From NCBI GenBank assembly GCA_016215085.1, contig JACRMD010000374.1:1-10072 (forward strand): DNA of 10,072 nt, given 5' to 3'. Within the stretch, counting starts at the first letter, position 1; each line of letters opens with the position of its first letter. This DNA comes from Solirubrobacterales bacterium. GTDB taxonomy: Bacteria > Actinomycetota > Thermoleophilia > Solirubrobacterales > Solirubrobacteraceae. The notes below the pieces were generated by a model that was given only the letters and a program-made list of their open reading frames with translations, ran no database searches and was not told the DNA's origin. Below, one piece after another: positions 7,188 through 10,072 of this stretch. The translations under genes and the position numbers were made by a program.

Positions 7188-7535
7188 GTGCACGAGTCGC
7201 TGCTGCGCCGCGCCTACGCCGCGTTCAACGAGCGCGACGTCGACCGCGCGCTCGCGCTGATGCAGCCCGACGTCGACTGGCCCAACGTGCTCGAGGGCAC
7301 GCGCGCGCTGGGCCAGCACGGGGTACGCCAGTACTGGACGCGGCAGTTCCAGGACATCGACCCGCACGTGGAGCCCGAGGTGTTCACGAAGCTCCCCGAC
7401 GGCCGCGTCGCCGTCGACGTGCACCAGCTCGTCCGCGACCTCGAGGGCGCCGTCCTCTCCGACGGCCGCGTCCGCCACGTCTACACCATCCGCGAGGGCT
7501 TGATCGCGCGCATGGACGTCGAGGACGCCCCCTAG
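7188..7535 (+). CDS. SnoaL-like / NTF2-fold protein
   Basis: 115 residues from GTG at 7188. The N-terminus HESLLRRAYAAFNERDVDRALALMQPDVDWPN is the standard opening of SnoaL-like (NTF2 superfamily) proteins, followed by GVRQYWTRQF and a C-terminal strand with HVYTIREGLIARMDVED. Members are small α+β barrel enzymes (isomerases, cyclases) or ligand binders; the substrate cannot be told from sequence. A strong Shine-Dalgarno sits in the preceding cupin gene 3 nt away, so the pair forms a two-gene operon. Its TAG overlaps the yraN stop within CTAG (7532-7535). Confidence 0.85.
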   Translation: MHESLLRRAYAAFNERDVDRALALMQPDVDWPNVLEGTRALGQHGVRQYWTRQFQDIDPHVEPEVFTKLPDGRVAVDVHQLVRDLEGAVLSDGRVRHVYTIREGLIARMDVEDAP

Positions 7536-7891
7536 AAGGCGTTCTCCAGGTGGTCGAGCCGCGTGAGCCGGCCGCGCGGGTCGATCGTCACCCCGATCGC
7601 GTCGAAGCGCAGGTCGCGGCAGCGCGGCCGGTCGGCGACCTCGGTGAGGAACGCCCGCGCCATCCGCCGGACCCTCGCGCGCTTGTCGTCGTGCAGCGCG
7701 TCCCACGGATCGCCGCGGCCGCGCCGCGTCTTGACCTCGCAGAACACCAGCGTGCGCCCGTCGCACGCGACGAGGTCGAGCTCGCCGAAGCGCGTGCGGT
7801 GGTTGCGGGCGACGATCGCGAAGCCGAGCCGCTCGAGGTGCTCGGCGGCCAGCTGCTCGCCGAGGCGGCCGAGGTGGTGGCGGGGATCCAT
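7532..7891 (-). CDS. yraN: YraN family (UPF0102) endonuclease-like protein
   Basis: 119 residues from ATG at 7891, the usual length. It has the restriction-endonuclease-like core of the family: an N-terminal GRLGEQLAAEHLERLGFAIVARNHR, GELDLVACDG at 36-45, and VFCEVKTRRG at 49-58, giving the E37/D39/E52/K54 metal-binding pattern. The biological role is poorly defined; a part in DNA processing is inferred from its steady linkage with rnhB, comM and dprA. A longer reading to 7939 is rejected, as the family begins at MDPRHHLGRLGE and GAGG lies 10 nt upstream of that ATG. Normally comM follows; here four accessory genes intervene. Confidence 0.93.
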   Translation of the reverse strand: MDPRHHLGRLGEQLAAEHLERLGFAIVARNHRTRFGELDLVACDGRTLVFCEVKTRRGRGDPWDALHDDKRARVRRMARAFLTEVADRPRCRDLRFDAIGVTIDPRGRLTRLDHLENAF

Positions 7892-7926
7892 GCCGCCAGC
7901 CTCGTCGCGGCCGCGTGACACGGGGC

Positions 7927-7950
7927 GCGCGAAGTGCAACGACTTCGCGC
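7927..7950. repeat. Intergenic hairpin containing 15-bp element, copy 2
   Basis: Perfect 9-bp arms GCGCGAAGT (7927-7935) and ACTTCGCGC (7942-7950) flank a 6-nt loop, GCAACG. The element TGCAACGACTTCGCG (7935-7949) inside it matches 3778-3792 exactly. It sits in the 97-bp gap between rnhB and yraN, 35 bp upstream of the yraN start. There is no T-run on either side, so it is not a classical terminator. It could attenuate rnhB read-through, serve as a binding site, or be a scattered repeat. Confidence 0.55.
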
Positions 7951-7988
7951 CGGGACGCGCGCGACGCGGCGCCGCCGGCCCGGGGCGC

Positions 7989-8678
7989 CTACAGCGCGAG
8001 CTGCTGGTACGCCGTCGACTGGAAGCTCAGCCGGTGCAGCGGCGAGACGCCGTTGCGCTGGATCGCCTCGCGGTGCTCGGGCGTCGAGTAGCCGACGTGC
8101 GCGGCGAACTCCCAGCCCGGGTGGCGGGCGTCGGCGCGGTGCATGAAGCGGTCGCGCGTGACCTTGGCGACGATCGAGGCCGCGGCGATGGCGGCGCTCG
8201 TCGCGTCGCCCTCGACGATCGCGCGGCCCTCGAACCCGCGCAGGTCCCCGACCGGGAACCCGTCCGACAGGCAGATGCAGCCGGGCACCGCGACCTTGAG
8301 CAGCGCGTCGCGCAGCGCGGCGAGGTTCGTGCGATGCAGGCCGCGGGCGTCGATGCCGCGCGCGCAGCGGGACACCACGGCGACCCGCGCGGCGCACCGC
8401 AGCACCACCGGGTACAGCGCCTCGCGCGCCGCGATGTCGTGCTGCTTGGAGTCGTTGAGCGCGGTGAGCGCCCGGACCTCGCGCGGCGTGATCTTCTCCA
8501 GGTCGAACAGCACCGCGGCGGCGACGAGCGGGCCGGCCAGGCAGCCGCGACCGGCCTCGTCGGCGCCGGCGACGAAGCGGACGCCGAGCTTGCGGTCGTG
8601 CTGGAAGAGCTTGCGGCCCGTGCGCTTGGGCTTCGGCGCCGCGCGCTTCGGCTTGGGCGCGACCTCGGGCGGGAGCAC
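7989..8678 (-). CDS. rnhB: Ribonuclease HII
   Basis: Cleaves RNA in RNA/DNA hybrids and starts removal of misincorporated ribonucleotides. From GTG at 8678 it has 229 residues. The catalytic acids are visible: D40-E41 in GADEAGRGCLAGPL, D139 in CLSDG, and D158 in EGDATSAAIAAASIVAKVTRD. The family C-terminal motif HVGYSTPEHREAIQRNGVSPLHR is also present. The GTG lies 13 nt after the lepB stop with GAGG 8 nt before it. The longer reading to 8798 overlaps lepB by over 100 bp and adds low-complexity sequence, so it is rejected. Residues 8-19 form a short basic repeat (PKPKRAAPKPKR), which could aid nucleic acid contact. It is downstream of lepB in one transcript. Confidence 0.95.
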   Translation of the reverse strand: MLPPEVAPKPKRAAPKPKRTGRKLFQHDRKLGVRFVAGADEAGRGCLAGPLVAAAVLFDLEKITPREVRALTALNDSKQHDIAAREALYPVVLRCAARVAVVSRCARGIDARGLHRTNLAALRDALLKVAVPGCICLSDGFPVGDLRGFEGRAIVEGDATSAAIAAASIVAKVTRDRFMHRADARHPGWEFAAHVGYSTPEHREAIQRNGVSPLHRLSFQSTAYQQLAL

Positions 8679-8691
8679 CGCGACGACCTCG

Positions 8692-9324
8692 CTAGAGGAC
8701 GCCGATGCGCTTTGGAGGCCAGTAGGTGGCGAAGGCGCCGCCGATGATCCAGTCCTTGGGAACGGGACCCCAGAAGCGGCTGTCGGCGGACTGCCCACGG
8801 TTGTCGCCCATCATGAAGTAGTGGTCGGGCGGAATGGTGATCGGGGTCGGGAAGTCGCATCCCGTCCCGCCCTCGCACGCGGCGATGTAGGAGTCCTTCT
8901 CCCGCTTGCCGTTGCGGTACACGTGGCCGTCGCGGATCGCGATCCGGTCGCCCGGCACCCCGACGACGCGCTTGATGAAGTTGACGTCGGACTCGTCCTT
9001 GGTCGGGCGGTCGCACGCCTGGCCAGGCTTGCGGTCCGGGTTGCCGCACGAGTTGGTGTCCGAGCCGGCGGGCGGGTGGAAGACCACCACGTCGCCGACG
9101 TCGGGCGAGCCGAAGTTGCTGCCCAGCCGGTTGACGAGCACGCGCTGGCCGACCTCGAGCGTCGGCACCATCGACTCGCTCGGGATGCGGTACGGCTTGA
9201 CCAGGAAGGCCTGGATGCCGAGCGCGAGCCCGAGCGCGACGGCGACGATGACGACCAGCTCGACCAGCGAGCCGCCGGGCGACTTCTCCTTGCTCGCCCG
9301 CGCCACGCCGGTGTCCGGCGTCAC
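8692..9324 (-). CDS. lepB: Signal peptidase I
   Basis: Removes signal peptides from exported proteins at the outer face of the membrane. 210 residues from GTG at 9324, overlapping the rplS stop as GTGA. A short basic N-terminus is followed by one membrane segment at about 19-41 (LVELVVIVAVALGLALGIQA). The catalytic Ser51 lies in RIPSESMVPTL, the general base Lys118 in NFIKRVVGVPGDRIAI, and the family motif GDNRGQSADSRFWGPVP at 173-189. The extracytoplasmic part has four cysteines (93, 104, 150, 156) in two loops that could form disulfides. There is no second membrane segment. It is co-transcribed with rplS and rnhB. Confidence 0.96.
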   Translation of the reverse strand: MTPDTGVARASKEKSPGGSLVELVVIVAVALGLALGIQAFLVKPYRIPSESMVPTLEVGQRVLVNRLGSNFGSPDVGDVVVFHPPAGSDTNSCGNPDRKPGQACDRPTKDESDVNFIKRVVGVPGDRIAIRDGHVYRNGKREKDSYIAACEGGTGCDFPTPITIPPDHYFMMGDNRGQSADSRFWGPVPKDWIIGGAFATYWPPKRIGVL

Positions 9325-9893
9325 GCCTTGTCGTCGGCGGGCGCCTCGGCCTCGGCGGCCTCGGCGGTCTCCGCGGGCGCCGCGGCGGCCTCGGGCTCGG
9401 TGCCCGCGGCGGTGCCGGCGTCGGTCTCCACGGCCTCCTCGGCGGTGGCGCCCTCGGCGTCGACGGCCTCGTCGGCCGCCGCCTGCTCGGCCTCGAGCTG
9501 CGCGACGGGGTCGTGCAGCAGGCCGGCCTCGACGATCTCCTCCGGGCCCGTGTAGCGGCGCTCGCGGACGCGGGCCCGCTTGCCGACGCGGTCGCGCAGG
9601 TAGTAGAGCTTCGCGCGGCGGACGTCGCCGCGGGCGGCGACGTCGATCTTCTCGATCTTCGGCGAGTGCAGCGGGAACGTGCGCTCGACGCCGACGCCGA
9701 AGGACTGCTTGCGCACCGTGAAGGTCTCGCGCACGCCGTGGCCCTGGCGCTTGATGACGACGCCCTCGAAGACCTGCGTACGGCGACGCGTGCCCTCGAT
9801 GACCTGGAAGTGGACGCGGACGCGGTCGCCGGCCTGGAAGCGGGGGACCCGGCGCAGCTGTGCGCGCTCGAGGCTGTCGATGACGGTGCTCAT
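9321..9893 (-). CDS. rplS: 50S ribosomal protein L19 with acidic C-terminal extension
   Basis: L19 sits at the 30S-50S interface. 190 residues from ATG at 9893. The core (1 to about 113) is typical: MSTVIDSLERAQLRRVP, GDRVRVHFQVIEGTRRRTQ, FEGVVIKRQGHGVRETFTVR, FPLHSPKIEKI and AKLYYLRDRVGKRARVRE. Residues 114-190 are extra: about 77 residues rich in Ala, Glu and Asp, with 18 acidic residues and one Lys in the last 60. Usual L19 is about 115-120 residues. Third positions stay G/C in the tail and it ends in a GTGA overlap with lepB, so it is read as real coding sequence. The reading from 9941 is rejected because L19 begins at MSTVIDSLE. No Shine-Dalgarno precedes the ATG; a hairpin lies in the leader. 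Confidence 0.96.
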   Translation of the reverse strand: MSTVIDSLERAQLRRVPRFQAGDRVRVHFQVIEGTRRRTQVFEGVVIKRQGHGVRETFTVRKQSFGVGVERTFPLHSPKIEKIDVAARGDVRRAKLYYLRDRVGKRARVRERRYTGPEEIVEAGLLHDPVAQLEAEQAAADEAVDAEGATAEEAVETDAGTAAGTEPEAAAAPAETAEAAEAEAPADDKA

Positions 9894-9916
9894 GGCAAAG
9901 AGAAGGCGCGGAGATC

Positions 9917-9939
9917 GGCTCCGCGCGGAAGGCGGAGCC
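9917..9939 (-). promoter_or_regulatory. Hairpin in the rplS leader
   Basis: Perfect 8-bp arms GGCTCCGC (9917-9924) and GCGGAGCC (9932-9939) flank a 7-nt loop, ending 23 nt upstream of the rplS ATG. It lies in the 85-bp gap after the upstream gene. No run of Ts follows on the minus strand, only a pyrimidine-rich CTTCTCTTT, so it is a weak terminator at best. Ribosomal protein leaders often carry autoregulatory structures, so that is the alternative; both are inference. Confidence 0.4.
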
Positions 9940-9978
9940 ATGGTAGCGAAGGGCAGGCGGCCGGGCGGTGCGGCTCGC

Positions 9979-10072
9979 TCAGGAGCCCATCGGCCCGAAC
10001 GGGTCGGGCCCGGAGGAGCGACCGCCGCCGTCGGACATCGGCCCGAACGGGTCCGGGCCCGCGGGCGCCGGC
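9979..10072 (-). CDS. C-terminal end of an unrecognised protein with DPFGPM repeats
   Basis: Minus-strand reading ending in TGA at 9981-9979; 30 residues are visible before the right edge. They read as a Gly/Pro-rich tail with GPDPFGPM twice (separated by SDGGGRSS) and end GPDPFGPMGS. Third positions are mostly G/C and the encoded repeat is sensible, which supports coding. trmD is often upstream of rplS in this cluster, but this tail does not look like TrmD, and I cannot name the protein. Confidence 0.55.
   Translation of the reverse strand, partial: PAPAGPDPFGPMSDGGGRSSGPDPFGPMGS
9988..10053 (-). repeat. Two 18-bp direct repeats encoding DPFGPM
   Basis: CATCGGCCCGAACGGGTC occurs at 9988-10005 and 10036-10053. 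In the minus-strand reading each copy encodes DPFGPM. Identity at the nucleotide level suggests a recent duplication or conversion within the tail. The first copy also makes a 7-bp stem (GGCCCGA/TCGGGCC), which may be a by-product of the GC-rich codons. Confidence 0.6.

Noticed and set aside
4085..7766. Very long minus-strand frame across the GGDEF-EAL, FHA, cupin and yraN genes
   Set aside because: It runs antisense or out of frame to several well-supported genes and encodes low-complexity Arg/Ala/Val-rich sequence; high GC removes stops.
7927..7950. Intrinsic terminator after rnhB
   Set aside because: The stem is good but no run of Ts follows on either strand.
8679..8798. N-terminal extension of RNase HII to 8798
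   Set aside because: It would overlap lepB by over 100 bp and adds Ser/Pro-rich sequence; the GTG at 8678 has a Shine-Dalgarno and follows lepB by 13 nt.
1..10072. Transposon, phage, toxin-antitoxin, CRISPR or tRNA features
   Set aside because: No transposase or integrase motif, terminal inverted repeats, regularly spaced repeats or tRNA cloverleaf was seen on either strand.

Overview
The window is very GC-rich, and nearly every third codon position of the real genes is G or C. Its backbone is the minus-strand order rplS–lepB–rnhB–yraN … comM–dprA, a conserved actinobacterial housekeeping cluster. Together with the L19 sequence and the style of the cupin and PAS proteins, this suggests a chromosome of an actinomycete, probably class Thermoleophilia (Solirubrobacterales). 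The class-level placement is inference.

Layout, left to right. At 1-873 (minus) is the N-terminal 291 residues of an AAA/STAND-like ATP-binding protein, running off the left edge. A near-perfect 26-bp palindrome lies just upstream of its start. At 932-3732 (minus) is a translationally coupled pair, comM then dprA, joined by a GTGA stop/start overlap. Both belong to families that handle incoming single-stranded DNA in transformation. At 3733-3871 is a 139-bp divergent intergenic region with a palindrome, a 15-bp element and promoter-like hexamers. At 3872-7535 four accessory genes sit between comM and yraN: a PAS-PAS-PAS-GGDEF-EAL cyclic-di-GMP protein (plus) with a one-base frameshift near 4080, a DUF1707-FHA protein (minus), and a cupin plus an NTF2/SnoaL-like protein (plus, coupled). 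At 7532-9893 (minus) the cluster resumes with yraN, rnhB, lepB and rplS. At 9979-10072 (minus) is the extreme C-terminus of an unrecognised protein with a repeated DPFGPM motif.

The minus-strand genes cover ribosome assembly (L19), protein export (signal peptidase I), RNA-primer and ribonucleotide removal (RNase HII), a nuclease-fold protein (YraN) and DNA uptake processing (ComM, DprA). rplS to rnhB look like one transcript (GTGA overlap, then a 13-nt gap). yraN follows after 97 bp containing a hairpin. The accessory genes look like an insertion of signalling and small-molecule functions; both of their outer or inner convergent junctions end in a shared CTAG with overlapping stop codons.

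I found no RNA gene, CRISPR array, transposon or phage gene. The best candidates for a second look are the palindrome before the ATPase gene, the GGDEF-EAL frameshift, the 15-bp element placed about 45 bp upstream of both comM and yraN, the acidic tail on L19, and the split between apparently leaderless genes and genes with a Shine-Dalgarno sequence.
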